Shown: in pieces, positions 1 to 7,176 of the stretch
Position numbering within the stretch: position 1 is the stretch's first letter
How the letters are laid out: each line of letters starts with the position of its first letter
Position numbers and translations under genes: made by a program
Assembly (NCBI GenBank): GCA_049642465.1
Contig: JBAROV010000189.1
Location: 1 to 15,525, forward strand
Direction: 5' to 3'
Origin: CAWDPQ01 sp049642465
GTDB taxonomy: Bacteria > Acidobacteriota > Vicinamibacteria > Vicinamibacterales > 2-12-FULL-66-21
Length of the DNA: 15,525 nucleotides
Notes under the pieces: model-generated
Databases searched by the model: none
Told to the model about the DNA's origin: nothing
Seen by the model: the letters and a program-made list of their open reading frames with translations, nothing else

Positions 1-252
1 GGTTGGAGGGAAGCGACGCGGCGCGCCGCCGCCGAGCGAGAGCGAGTGGGGGTGGGGCCCCACGAGCATTGAGCAAAGCGCCTGCGGCCCGAGCGAGGCG
101 CCGGCTTGCCAGCCGGAGCGCCGGCCCGCCTTCTTTGAAACTACGGCGGGCAACCTTCGCCAGAAGACGGCGCGAAGGTTGGAGGGAAGCGGCGCGGCGC
201 GCCGCCGCCGAGCGAGAGCGAGTGGGGGTGGGGCCCCACGAGCATTGAGCAA
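1..252. repeat. GC-rich direct repeat, two 76-bp copies at 176-bp period
   Basis: Positions 1-76 and 177-252 are the same 76-bp sequence with one mismatch (A at 16, G at 192). They are separated by a 100-bp spacer, so the period is 176 bp. The first copy starts at the window edge, so the array may continue to the left. Each copy contains the perfect 12-bp palindrome GTGGGGCCCCAC (52-63 and 228-239). The spacer holds a 10-bp-stem hairpin, CAACCTTCGC (151-160) with GCGAAGGTTG (172-181), and a 6-bp-stem hairpin at 101-116. Open frames across the block translate to low-complexity Arg/Ala and are not credible genes. The second copy ends 39 bp before the amidohydrolase start codon. It may be a dispersed acidobacterial repeat, but its family is not identified. 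Confidence 0.9.
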
Positions 253-290
253 TGATAGGCTCATCGCATCGGTTTCTCTCTGGAGGCACG

Positions 291-1517
291 ATGCGAGCGT
301 GGCGATTCTTCTGGGTTCTGACGACGGCCGCCTGCCTGGCGGGCGGGGCGGCGGTCGCGCAACAGGAGCAAGGCCGCGGCGGACGTGGACGCGGGGGACC
401 AGGTCGGGGAGGCGTGGAGATCGCGCCGGGCGAAGACTGTCCTCCGGGCATGACGGAGGTCCGACGCGGCCGCTGCCAAAAGCCTGAACTGAATCCCCCC
501 AGCATCGTCGACTATCGGCCGAAATCAACCGTCGTCGCGACCGAGCACCTCGTGCCGCGCGCGAAGTTCCCCGTGGTAGACAGCCACAGTCATCTCGACA
601 TCAGGCCGGAGATTATCGAGCAGACCATCAAGGAAATGGACGCGCTGAACTTACGCGTCCTGGTGAATCTGAGTGGCGGGAGCGGCGAAGGCCTGCAACG
701 TCGCATCGACACGATCCGCACGAGCAAGCACGCGGACCGCTTTCGCGTGTTTGCCAACGTGAATTGGGAGGGCGCTGGCGGGCCCGGCTGGAAGGAACGG
801 GAAATCGCCGGATTGGAACAGGCCATCAAAAACGGCGCCGTCGGGTTGAAAGTGTTCAAGAACCTCGGCCTCAGGTCACGCAAGGCAGACGGCTCACGGC
901 TCAGGGTCGACGATCCGGATCTCGATCCGATCTGGCAGACGGCGGCACGACACAACATTCCCGTCATCATCCACACGGCCGATCCTGCGCAGTTCTTCGA
1001 GCCGATCGACTTTACGAACGAACGATGGCTGGAGCTGGCGCTCTTCCCCCCTCGTCAGTACCCCCGCGATCAGTTCCCAAGTTTCGAGGACCTGATGGGA
1101 GAGCAGGAACGCATGTTCGCAAGGAACCCGAAGACGAGGTACATCAACGCGCACTTCGGATGGATGGGGAACGATTTCGGCCGCGCCGCCAAACACCTCG
1201 ACAAGCTACCGAACGTCGTGTTGGAGGTCGCCGCAGTCCTCTACGAATTTGGGCGGCAGCCGCACGCGGCTCGCGAATTCTTTATGAAGTACCAGGATCG
1301 CGTGCTCTTCGGAAAGGACACCTACGAAGCCAGCGAGTACCCGTATTACTGGCGAGTGTTCGAAACGACCGACGAGTACTTCGACTATTACCGCCATTAC
1401 CACGCCTTCTGGAAGCTGTACGGGATGGGGCTGCCGGATGCCGTTTTGAAGAAGCTCTACTTCCAGAACGCGCTGCGGGTGACGCCGGGCCTGCCGCAAA
1501 CCGGCTGGCCGCGCTGA
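291..1517 (+). CDS. Exported metal-dependent amidohydrolase (amidohydrolase_2-like)
   Basis: This is a predicted secreted or periplasmic hydrolase of the amidohydrolase superfamily, TIM-barrel type; its substrate is unknown. The 408-residue protein begins with a signal peptide of about 23 residues ending in an AVA-QQ site. A Gly/Arg-rich tract (residues 28-41) and a short segment with two cysteines (C50, C62) follow. The barrel starts near residue 93. Candidate metal ligands appear in family order: H99 and H101 in DSHSHLD, K187 in GLKVFK, H228 in IIHTAD, H288 in NAHFG and D343 in FGKDTYE. The ATG at 291 was chosen because GGAGG lies at 282-286 and a signal peptide follows directly. An in-frame ATG at 252 would put 13 unrelated residues in front and lies at the edge of the repeat. 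The stop codon is the first three bases of an inverted repeat. The fold is confident; the reaction is not. Confidence 0.88.
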   Translation: MRAWRFFWVLTTAACLAGGAAVAQQEQGRGGRGRGGPGRGGVEIAPGEDCPPGMTEVRRGRCQKPELNPPSIVDYRPKSTVVATEHLVPRAKFPVVDSHSHLDIRPEIIEQTIKEMDALNLRVLVNLSGGSGEGLQRRIDTIRTSKHADRFRVFANVNWEGAGGPGWKEREIAGLEQAIKNGAVGLKVFKNLGLRSRKADGSRLRVDDPDLDPIWQTAARHNIPVIIHTADPAQFFEPIDFTNERWLELALFPPRQYPRDQFPSFEDLMGEQERMFARNPKTRYINAHFGWMGNDFGRAAKHLDKLPNVVLEVAAVLYEFGRQPHAAREFFMKYQDRVLFGKDTYEASEYPYYWRVFETTDEYFDYYRHYHAFWKLYGMGLPDAVLKKLYFQNALRVTPGLPQTGWPR

Positions 1518-1540
1518 AAAGGGGGACTGTCCCCTTTTTT
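1517..1540 (+). terminator. Intrinsic terminator of the amidohydrolase gene
   Basis: A GGGGAC/GTCCCC stem with a one-base loop (1522-1534) is followed by six T (1535-1540). It begins at the last base of the stop codon. A one-base loop is tight, so the real fold probably opens one or two stem pairs. Alternatively, the transcript could fold through the whole 27-bp arm pair. Confidence 0.75.
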
Positions 1541-1558
1541 CTGGAGTGTCCGAAAATG

Positions 1559-1582
1559 AAAAAAGGGGACAGTCCCCCTTTT
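1559..1582 (-). terminator. Intrinsic terminator of the ydbT-like gene
   Basis: Read on the minus strand, this is the same stop-codon, GGGGACTGTCCCC, T6 arrangement as its mirror copy on the plus strand. The stem is 1577-1565 and the T run is 1564-1559. Each convergent gene therefore has its own copy of one terminator sequence. Confidence 0.75.
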
Positions 1583-3087
1583 CACCAGCGGAACGCCGTT
1601 TCGGCCGCGCGCGCCGAGAGCGTCGTCGCGAGGGCGGTGGCGGTCTCAGCAGGAAGAAATGGGACGTCGATCCTGTGCTCGCTGGTGGCGGCGCCGGCGG
1701 TATCCACTTTGACGCGCGCCATCCCGGTTCGTCGATCGAACGGCGATTCGACGCGGGTAACCACTTGAATCTTTGAAAACCGCGCCGCGGTGAGATGACG
1801 CCACAACCAGCCACTGCGAAAGACGATGGCGTCGCCGAGCAATGCCCAACCGAGGTGGGCGACGTACTTGCGCGCGTAGACCCACGCCCAGACGGCGAGC
1901 GCCACCACGACGCCAACGCTCCACCATTTGAGGACGCTGATAGCGAGACCCGCCACGACCGTCGCGAGGGCGCCCGTGCGGAAGCGTGCCCGTCGGACCG
2001 CATTCGGGTGCGCCGGCCGCCACTCGACCGCGGCCAGGGCAACCGACGGGACGAGCGCGGCAATCAACGATTCGAGATCCGCACGGCGGAAGACGGGGGC
2101 AATGGGCTCGCGGCGCCTCGGCTGCTCTTCAGTCCCGTGGCCGCCGGCCGTATCGACGTGTACGGACACCCGATCGAACAGTCGATGCAGAGGACTCTCA
2201 GTCACGGTCAGCGTCTGTATCCGCTGAAGTGGAATCGTGCCGCTGACACGCGTCAACAGCCCGTAGTCCACCCGCAGATCGTCCCCTCGCCGCCTGAGGA
2301 CGAACCCGTGCAGGCGAACATATGCCCACGCCATGGACAGCATGCGCAGCACGAGCAGCAGCGTGATAAACAAAAGAAGGGTGACCATCACGGCCTGCAT
2401 CGAGATCGCCGCCTGGCCGATCGCTGCGCGCAGCAGCTGACGGAACACGCCACCGCCCGCGACCTCCGTACCCGTCGCGCGCTCGAACGCCCGGTCGAAG
2501 ATGCCCAATTCCCAAAGCACGCCGAAAGCCCCCGCCATAATGACCGCGCCTCGGCTCTCGATGAACCCGTAGAGCAACACCTCGCTCGTCCGCAGTCGAA
2601 GGATAACGTCGGAGTCGTCCGCTGCGGGTGCAGTTGCGGTGTCGGTGCCGACGAGTTGACGTCCGGCGAATACGAACTGCCGCATCTCCGACAACGCCGC
2701 CACCGGCAGCACCGTCATCGTGGCCTCCGGCTCTCCGCCGGAGGCGGTTTCGACACGCACCTCAGCGACGCCAAGCGCGCGATGCAACACGTTCTGAACG
2801 GCGTCGATGTTCTGAATGCGGGCATACGGAATGTGACGCTCGCTGCGGAACACCCACCCCTTGCGGACGACGAGTTCGTCCGCGTCGAAGCGATACCGAA
2901 ACGACAAACTCCTCGCAAGCGCGGCCAGCATGTAGGGAATCAAGAACAGCATCAGCCAGAGATCCCAATCACGCCCGCTCGAACCGGCCGTAAAGATCAC
3001 CGCTGCCGCCGGCAGCAGGAGCGCGCGCAGGTGGCGGCCCATACTGAAGAGAAACGAGGAAGGATGGAGCCTCCGTTCAGGTCCCAT
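1582..3087 (-). CDS. ydbT: YdbT-like membrane protein with three bacterial PH domains
   Basis: This membrane protein belongs to the bacterial PH-domain (bPH_2, formerly DUF304) YdbT family; the family's exact role is unclear. The 501 residues show three repeats of the domain, at about 62-140, 257-315 and 408-480. Each carries the typical signature of a basic 'R/K-G-hydrophobic' turn followed by an 'I-P-x-x-R-I-Q' or 'SKIQ' strand: KGWVF...IPYARIQNI, LPLQRIQ-like at 286-291, and SGWLW...FSKIQVV. Hydrophobic segments at about 21-35, 42-58, 180-193, 230-250 and 372-402 separate them. The length matches known YdbT proteins. The start at 3087 overlaps the end of the ydbS-like gene by 11 bp, which fits translational coupling. 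An ATG at 3042 (residue 16) is an alternative, and neither has a strong ribosome site. The stop codon lies in the inverted repeat. Confidence 0.85.
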   Translation of the reverse strand: MGPERRLHPSSFLFSMGRHLRALLLPAAAVIFTAGSSGRDWDLWLMLFLIPYMLAALARSLSFRYRFDADELVVRKGWVFRSERHIPYARIQNIDAVQNVLHRALGVAEVRVETASGGEPEATMTVLPVAALSEMRQFVFAGRQLVGTDTATAPAADDSDVILRLRTSEVLLYGFIESRGAVIMAGAFGVLWELGIFDRAFERATGTEVAGGGVFRQLLRAAIGQAAISMQAVMVTLLLFITLLLVLRMLSMAWAYVRLHGFVLRRRGDDLRVDYGLLTRVSGTIPLQRIQTLTVTESPLHRLFDRVSVHVDTAGGHGTEEQPRRREPIAPVFRRADLESLIAALVPSVALAAVEWRPAHPNAVRRARFRTGALATVVAGLAISVLKWWSVGVVVALAVWAWVYARKYVAHLGWALLGDAIVFRSGWLWRHLTAARFSKIQVVTRVESPFDRRTGMARVKVDTAGAATSEHRIDVPFLPAETATALATTLSARAAETAFRW

Positions 3088-3607
3088 CGTCGGTGTCCCG
3101 ATCGTGGCCGGGCAGGAGACGATCGCGAATCTCGACAGCGCGAACGTAGGTGAGTCCCGGCAAGTCTACGCGCGCGAACTCGGTGCCCGCCGTGTAGATC
3201 GAGAGCGTGGCCAACCCGTATTTTCGCTCGAGTGGTCCCTGTGCCACATCGATGTGCTGCACACGTGATTTCGGCACGCTCGTGACGGTGCGCCAGATAA
3301 CCCCGCGGCGGATTTCGATGTGCTCCGGATCGAGTGCATAGCTGAATCGCCGGTACTCGATTGCCGGCCACGCCTGCGCAAGCCATGCGAGCAGCGCTGT
3401 CACCGCGAGCCAGGTGATGACCAGCACGACTTTCACATCGAGGGACAGCGAACCAATCAGCATCGCAATGCCGAGGCCGATCAGCAACAGCGGCGCGAGC
3501 ACCGCAAAGGCGATCCATCCCACCAGTCGTTGAAGTTCGATCCACGCCGGGTCGAGCGAGTGATGCATCGCCTGCGCGGAGGAAATGTTCGCGTCCACCG
3601 GAATCAC
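3077..3607 (-). CDS. ydbS: YdbS-like membrane protein with one bacterial PH domain
   Basis: This is the partner of the YdbT-like protein and probably its membrane complex mate. The 176 residues contain two transmembrane helices (about 29-52 and 57-78) followed by one bPH_2 domain (about 82-160). The domain carries the hallmark RRGVIWRTVTSVPKSRVQHID and the downstream GPLERKYGLATLSIYTAG segment. It is the first gene of a two-gene minus-strand operon and ends 11 bp inside the next gene. The start given is GTG at 3607. A second GTG at 3598 has AGGTGA five bases upstream on the minus strand and is equally or more likely; an ATG at 3568 is also possible. The family is clear; the molecular function in this organism is not known. 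Confidence 0.83.
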   Translation of the reverse strand: MIPVDANISSAQAMHHSLDPAWIELQRLVGWIAFAVLAPLLLIGLGIAMLIGSLSLDVKVVLVITWLAVTALLAWLAQAWPAIEYRRFSYALDPEHIEIRRGVIWRTVTSVPKSRVQHIDVAQGPLERKYGLATLSIYTAGTEFARVDLPGLTYVRAVEIRDRLLPGHDRDTDDGT

Positions 3608-3775
3608 CTGGCTATTTCATCACTTTGTCACCTCGCCGGGCAGTCCGCTCAATCCCAATGCTGCAATCCATGTCCGGAAATCGACCGTATCGAATCTGGA
3701 CAGGCTGCGCCGATTGGCCCAAAACCGTGCAAACACGGTCTGGCCCGTCCTTTGAACTAGCGGCTACGCACGGCG
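3608..3775. other. Intergenic spacer between divergent ydbS-like gene and small orphan gene
   Basis: This 168-bp spacer has no coding signal I trust. It must hold the start signals of both divergent transcripts. A 6-bp-stem hairpin ACCGTG-CAAA-CACGGT sits at 3724-3739. Immediately after it, TGGCCCG-TCCT-TTGAA (3741-3756) resembles a sigma-54 -24/-12 element on the plus strand but lacks the C of the -12 GC. No sigma-70 boxes are convincing. Confidence 0.4.
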
Positions 3776-3988
3776 ATGATTTTCTTCTTCGAACAAGGCG
3801 GACGTTACGTGCGTTGCGAACTCCTGCCGCTGCCCGATGGCGGCTCCGAACTCATTGTGACGGAGCCGGAGGGTGAGCAGACGGTGGAGATCCTCGGGGA
3901 CTCGGCGGAAGTCACCCGCCGGATGACGGAGCTGCAACAATCCTTTCTCAGCGCCGGCTGGTGGGGTCCTGTTGGACGCCAGATCTAA
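3776..3988 (+). CDS. Small hypothetical protein (70 aa)
   Basis: I do not recognise this family. The product is a 70-residue acidic, probably cytoplasmic protein with an N-terminal beta-rich pattern (IFFFEQGGRYVRCELL, then a turn, then ELIVTEPEG). A helix (about 41-60, EILGDSAEVTRRMTELQQSF) and a GWWGPVGR end follow. There is no signal peptide or membrane helix. The ordered alternation of strands and helix, and the clean fit between neighbours, argue for a real gene. It is alone on the plus strand among minus-strand genes, and its TAA (3986-3988) overlaps the TAG (3987-3985) of the converging gene. No good ribosome site precedes the ATG. If a promoter lies at 3741-3756, the leader would be very short. 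Confidence 0.6.
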   Translation: MIFFFEQGGRYVRCELLPLPDGGSELIVTEPEGEQTVEILGDSAEVTRRMTELQQSFLSAGWWGPVGRQI

Positions 3989-4500
3989 CTGACGGCGGCC
4001 TCGAGCTCGATCACGACTCGCCCTTTCTCGGCGTGCACGACAACCCGCTGCACCAATCGAAGCCAATCCTCCTGACCACGCTCGGCAAGCAGTTGCCGCA
4101 AGTCCACTGTTAGAACGTCGGCATCCAGACTGAGACCAGGTGGGAGCTTCGGCGTCACGGACACAAGCGGACCGACTCGAGCCAACAACCCCGCGAGTCC
4201 AGTGATACGCAACCCCAGGGTGGGGTCTCGCGGAAGGTCGGGCTGACGCTCGATTGCCACGGTGGCGTGAATCGGCGGCAGAAACGCAGGACGCGTGAGC
4301 TTGGCGCGAATCTCGAGCTGATCGCCGTGATCTGGATGCACCGACAGGCTGCGCACGGGCGCATCCTGCGGAAGAGATGCCGATACAACAGCATTGAGCA
4401 GGGGTTCGCCCAGCGAAATGGTGGTCGCAACACGAGATCCGCCGAGATTTCGGAAATCCGACGCACGTAGTGTCTCGAGAATCTCCGGAACCGAGGGCAT
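3985..4500 (-). CDS. Hypothetical protein coupled to DPP-IV gene (171 aa)
   Basis: The function is unknown. The 171-residue product has no signal peptide or membrane helix. It is rich in beta-type alternating segments (VATTISL, HATVAIERQ, LGLRITGL, RVVVHAEKGRVVIELEAAV) and has a Pro-rich middle. The strand pattern and the 'GLSLDADVLTVDLRQLL' segment loosely recall lipid-binding DUF2993/LmeA-type proteins, but this is a weak impression. The ATG at 4500 lies one base after the TGA of the peptidase gene (TGA-C-ATG), so the two are almost certainly co-transcribed and translationally coupled. A longer in-frame reading to 4578 would run back into the peptidase gene and is not preferred. Its TAG overlaps the stop codon of the converging small gene. 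Confidence 0.72.
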   Translation of the reverse strand: MPSVPEILETLRASDFRNLGGSRVATTISLGEPLLNAVVSASLPQDAPVRSLSVHPDHGDQLEIRAKLTRPAFLPPIHATVAIERQPDLPRDPTLGLRITGLAGLLARVGPLVSVTPKLPPGLSLDADVLTVDLRQLLAERGQEDWLRLVQRVVVHAEKGRVVIELEAAVS

Positions 4501-4501
4501 G

Positions 4502-6691
4502 TCATCCGTCGCCCTTGGGCAGCAGGTTTTCGATGAAAAACTCCGCCATGCGTTCCGGATTGATGCCGCTGTGCCCACGATCGGGCCCGACCTGCACCTC
4601 GAAGCTCTTGCCCGCTGCCTGAAGCGCGGTGATGAGCTGCATCATGTTTGACGGGTGTACGTTGTTGTCGGCGGTGCCGTAGTACAGCATCAAGCGGCCC
4701 TTCAGATCCTTTGCGTAGGTCATCGCGCTGCCAGCTTCATAGCCGCGTTCGTTTTCCTGCGGGATCCACATGTAGCGCTCGGTGTAAATCGTGTCGTAAT
4801 TTCTCCACGACGTGACGGGCGACGAGGCTGACGCGGCGGCGTAGAGATTTGGATATCTGACGAGCGACATCAACGACGAGTAACCTCCATATGACGTGCC
4901 ATAGATTCCGATCCGCGCGGCATCAACGTACGGCCGCTTGGCCAGCGCCTTGACTCCTTCCGCCATGTCGTCGATTTCCACCTGTCCAAGCTTGAGATAA
5001 ATCTGATCGAGCGTGCGCTTGCCTTGACCGGGCGCGCTTCGTGAGTCGAGATTGACCACGAGAAAGCCGTACTCGGCAAGCGCGGGTGAGGTGACGAATG
5101 TTTCACGCGCAGTGTTGCCCGCCGAATCCGGACCGCCATACACCGGAATCAGAACCGGGTATTTGCGCGAGGGGTCGAAGGTGGAAGGAAACTGAATCAG
5201 CCCTCGCAGCGTCGTCCCGCCGTCCGCGGAGGTGTAGGTGAACATTTCCGCTTTCTCGAGACCCAGTTCGTTGAACTTCGTGAGATCGCTCGCGGCCAAT
5301 TCGGCGATTGACCGGCCCGTTGCATCGACGAGGCGTGTCGCCGGCGGCGTGTCGTGGGTCTGATAAACGTCAACAAAGTGCTTGTTGTCCGGCGCAATCC
5401 CGCAGCTCCCACCTCCTCGTCCCGAACCGGGACCAGGCGTGACCGCGGCTGGCATGCAGCTCCCAACCGTATGGTGGTACTTCGCCTCCGTCAGTCGGAT
5501 ATCTCCCCTGCCGTCGAGACCCACCCGGTGCAGTTGTAGTTTGAGATGGTTCTCTCCGTCGCGCGCCGTGTAGAAGAGGACACCGGCGTCCTCGTCCACC
5601 TTCACGAGGTTGGCGGCTTCGAACGTCGTGTGCGTCGTGAGCGGCGTGATCAGCTTTCCGCCCAGATCGTAGAGGTAATAGTTCGACCACCCGTTCCGCT
5701 CCGACTCCCAGATGAACCGCCTGCCATCCTTCAGAAAAAAGAACGCCGGATTGTTCTCGACCCAGCCCGTTGGCCACTCCTCCCGGAGCACGACACGCAG
5801 GGCTCCCGACTCAGGATTCGCGGCGACCAACTCGAGGATGTTCTGGCGCCGGTTGGTTCGATGGAACAGAAGTTCCCGGCCGTCTGGCGACCATTGGACT
5901 CGATACACGTAGTGTCCGACCACCGAGTTATCGAACGGCTTGCCGGCGCGGACATCGAGGGTCATCGTTTTTTTCGTGGCGACGTCATAAACCAGGAGAT
6001 CGACGATGGGGTTCGGTGTGCCAGCCTTGGGGTAGGCTTCGGCATCGACTGTGCTCTGCAGTTTCGTCTGCGCCAGCGGCAAGTAGTAATCGGCGACGTC
6101 CGATTCGTCGAACCGGTAGAACGCCAGCCGTTGACTGTCAGGGGACCACCACATGGCCGTGCGTTGGTTGAGCTCCTCGCCGTACACCCAGGACGCGGTG
6201 CCGTATTTGATGCGCTTCTCCTTGCTGCCCCCGGTCGTGATTGGCAGCTCGGCGTTTGTCGCGAGATCGATCAGATATAAATTCCGATCGGCTTCCTTGT
6301 AGACGGCGCGGAACCTCTGGTCGGGTGAGTCAGCAGACGCAAACTGACGTCCCCTCTCGGGCCCTCCCTGCCCACCGCGGCCGCCGCGGCCGCCGCGACC
6401 CGCCTCCGGCGCGGCCTCACCAATTTCCGTCGCCTGCAAGGTCGCGACGTCATAGCGATAACGCCGGCCCTCACGCTGGTATTCGAAGGATTGGCTGTCG
6501 CGGCTCCACGTCACGGACACGTCGCCTGGACGGACGGCCCCCGACAGCTGGCCGGACACCCGTTGATACTGCTGGTAGGCCGGCAGCGTCTTGAGCCGGT
6601 CCTGGGCGCGCGTGCCCGTCTGGTACGCCACGATCGCCAGAACGGCCGCGGCGAGACACGCACCAGCAACGCGAGAGGGGCCGTGGGGCAC
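4502..6691 (-). CDS. Exported dipeptidyl peptidase IV (S9B serine peptidase)
   Basis: This enzyme is predicted to cut X-Pro or X-Ala dipeptides from peptide N-termini in the periplasm or outside the cell. The 729 residues comprise a signal peptide (cleavage near 30), an eight-bladed propeller region (about 55-490) and an alpha/beta-hydrolase domain. The propeller has the paired glutamates E172-E173 in WVYGEELNQRTAMWWSPDS, the DPP-IV signature that binds the substrate N-terminus. The catalytic triad is S600 in GTSYGGYS, D675 in YGTADNNVHPSN and H707 in DRGHSG. A GRGGRGGRGGQGG tract (98-110) interrupts the propeller, and a second Gly-rich loop with Cys follows the central segment. The GTG at 6691 was chosen because AAGGAG lies a few bases upstream and a signal peptide follows; the open frame upstream of it overlaps the AraC gene in another frame. 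The gene lies 35 bp downstream of that regulator. Confidence 0.93.
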   Translation of the reverse strand: MPHGPSRVAGACLAAAVLAIVAYQTGTRAQDRLKTLPAYQQYQRVSGQLSGAVRPGDVSVTWSRDSQSFEYQREGRRYRYDVATLQATEIGEAAPEAGRGGRGGRGGQGGPERGRQFASADSPDQRFRAVYKEADRNLYLIDLATNAELPITTGGSKEKRIKYGTASWVYGEELNQRTAMWWSPDSQRLAFYRFDESDVADYYLPLAQTKLQSTVDAEAYPKAGTPNPIVDLLVYDVATKKTMTLDVRAGKPFDNSVVGHYVYRVQWSPDGRELLFHRTNRRQNILELVAANPESGALRVVLREEWPTGWVENNPAFFFLKDGRRFIWESERNGWSNYYLYDLGGKLITPLTTHTTFEAANLVKVDEDAGVLFYTARDGENHLKLQLHRVGLDGRGDIRLTEAKYHHTVGSCMPAAVTPGPGSGRGGGSCGIAPDNKHFVDVYQTHDTPPATRLVDATGRSIAELAASDLTKFNELGLEKAEMFTYTSADGGTTLRGLIQFPSTFDPSRKYPVLIPVYGGPDSAGNTARETFVTSPALAEYGFLVVNLDSRSAPGQGKRTLDQIYLKLGQVEIDDMAEGVKALAKRPYVDAARIGIYGTSYGGYSSLMSLVRYPNLYAAASASSPVTSWRNYDTIYTERYMWIPQENERGYEAGSAMTYAKDLKGRLMLYYGTADNNVHPSNMMQLITALQAAGKSFEVQVGPDRGHSGINPERMAEFFIENLLPKGDG

Positions 6692-6726
6692 AACGCTCTC
6701 CTTTTGTGACAAGTGGAATGGGGATT

Positions 6727-7176
6727 CTACCCCCGGGAGCGGGGCTTCGACGGATCCTCGGGGAATGATGGATTCCCGGCGGCTCCGGCGTCGTGGGCGA
6801 TCCCTTGCTCGGCCGTCAGCAGATGGTCGAGCAGGGCGTCGGGTGCGGGCCCTGGATGATTGGCGCGTCCGCGGAGGACGCTTGGGGCGACCCCGTGGTA
6901 GCGCCGGAAATCGCGGGCGAAGTGGCTCGGATCGCGGAACCCCACCTGCCTCATGACCTCGCGGACGCTGAGGAAGGTGCGTTCGAGCAGCACTCGTGCG
7001 CGCTGCATCCGCAAGCGCTGCAGATACCGTCCTGGCGGCGTCCCGACTTCGTCGCGGAACAGGTGGGCGAACCGCGAGGGCGACAATCCGGCGAGCGATG
7101 CCAGCTCGGACACGCTGGGCGAAGCGTCGATGGTGCTGTTCATGTGTGCGATGACGTGAGCGATACGAGGGTCCAT
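6727..7176 (-). CDS. Short AraC-family transcriptional regulator (DNA-binding domain only)
   Basis: This is a cytoplasmic DNA-binding regulator. The 149 residues begin directly with the AraC double helix-turn-helix. The first HTH is at about 22-41 (VSELASLAGLSPSRFAHLF), then GTPPGRYLQRLRMQRARVLL, and the second HTH is at about 69-91 (LSVREVMRQVGFRDPSHFARDF), ending in YHGVAPS. The C-terminal 45 residues are Pro/Ala-rich and unconserved in appearance. Most family members also carry an N-terminal effector domain of about 150-200 residues, which is missing here, so the effector input is unclear. The ATG at 7176 has AGGAG nine bases upstream. It lies 35 bp before the DPP-IV start, in the same direction, so it may head that operon. 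The 42-bp palindrome at 7221-7262 is 45 bp upstream of its start and could be its operator. Confidence 0.88.
   Translation of the reverse strand: MDPRIAHVIAHMNSTIDASPSVSELASLAGLSPSRFAHLFRDEVGTPPGRYLQRLRMQRARVLLERTFLSVREVMRQVGFRDPSHFARDFRRYHGVAPSVLRGRANHPGPAPDALLDHLLTAEQGIAHDAGAAGNPSFPEDPSKPRSRG

Larger units (their letters stand above)
1515..1584. repeat. 70-bp inverted repeat between convergent genes (REP-like double palindrome)
   Basis: Bases 1515-1541 and 1558-1584 are perfect reverse complements (27 bp each) around a 16-bp centre. Each arm is itself nearly palindromic, with core GGGGAC-T-GTCCCC followed by six T. The outermost three bases of each arm are TGA, and these are the stop codons of the two convergent genes (1515-1517 on plus, 1584-1582 on minus). 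The design resembles REP/BIME-type dispersed palindromes mobilised by RAYT transposases, but no transposase is present here and that family assignment is inference. No target-site duplication is obvious in the flanks. Confidence 0.85.

Noticed and set aside
1..250. Open frames of 81 and 102 residues starting in the two repeat copies
   Set aside because: They translate to low-complexity Arg/Ala/Gly, share their start with the repeat rather than with a ribosome site, and are explained by high GC.
1..252. CRISPR-like array
   Set aside because: Only two copies, repeat unit 76 bp, spacer 100 bp with hairpins, no cas genes.
252..290. Upstream ATG start for the amidohydrolase
   Set aside because: The ATG at 291 has GGAGG at proper spacing and begins a signal peptide; the upstream extension adds unrelated residues at the repeat boundary.
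1515..1584. Transposon insertion with target-site duplication
   Set aside because: The flanking bases do not repeat and there is no transposase; only a palindromic repeat can be supported.
1795..3153. 452-residue plus-strand open frame
   Set aside because: It is antisense to the ydbT-like gene, full of His/Arg/Gln with no domain, typical of a shadow in GC-rich DNA.
3741..3756. Sigma-54 promoter as an annotated feature
   Set aside because: The -12 element lacks the conserved C, so it is kept only as a hypothesis under findings.
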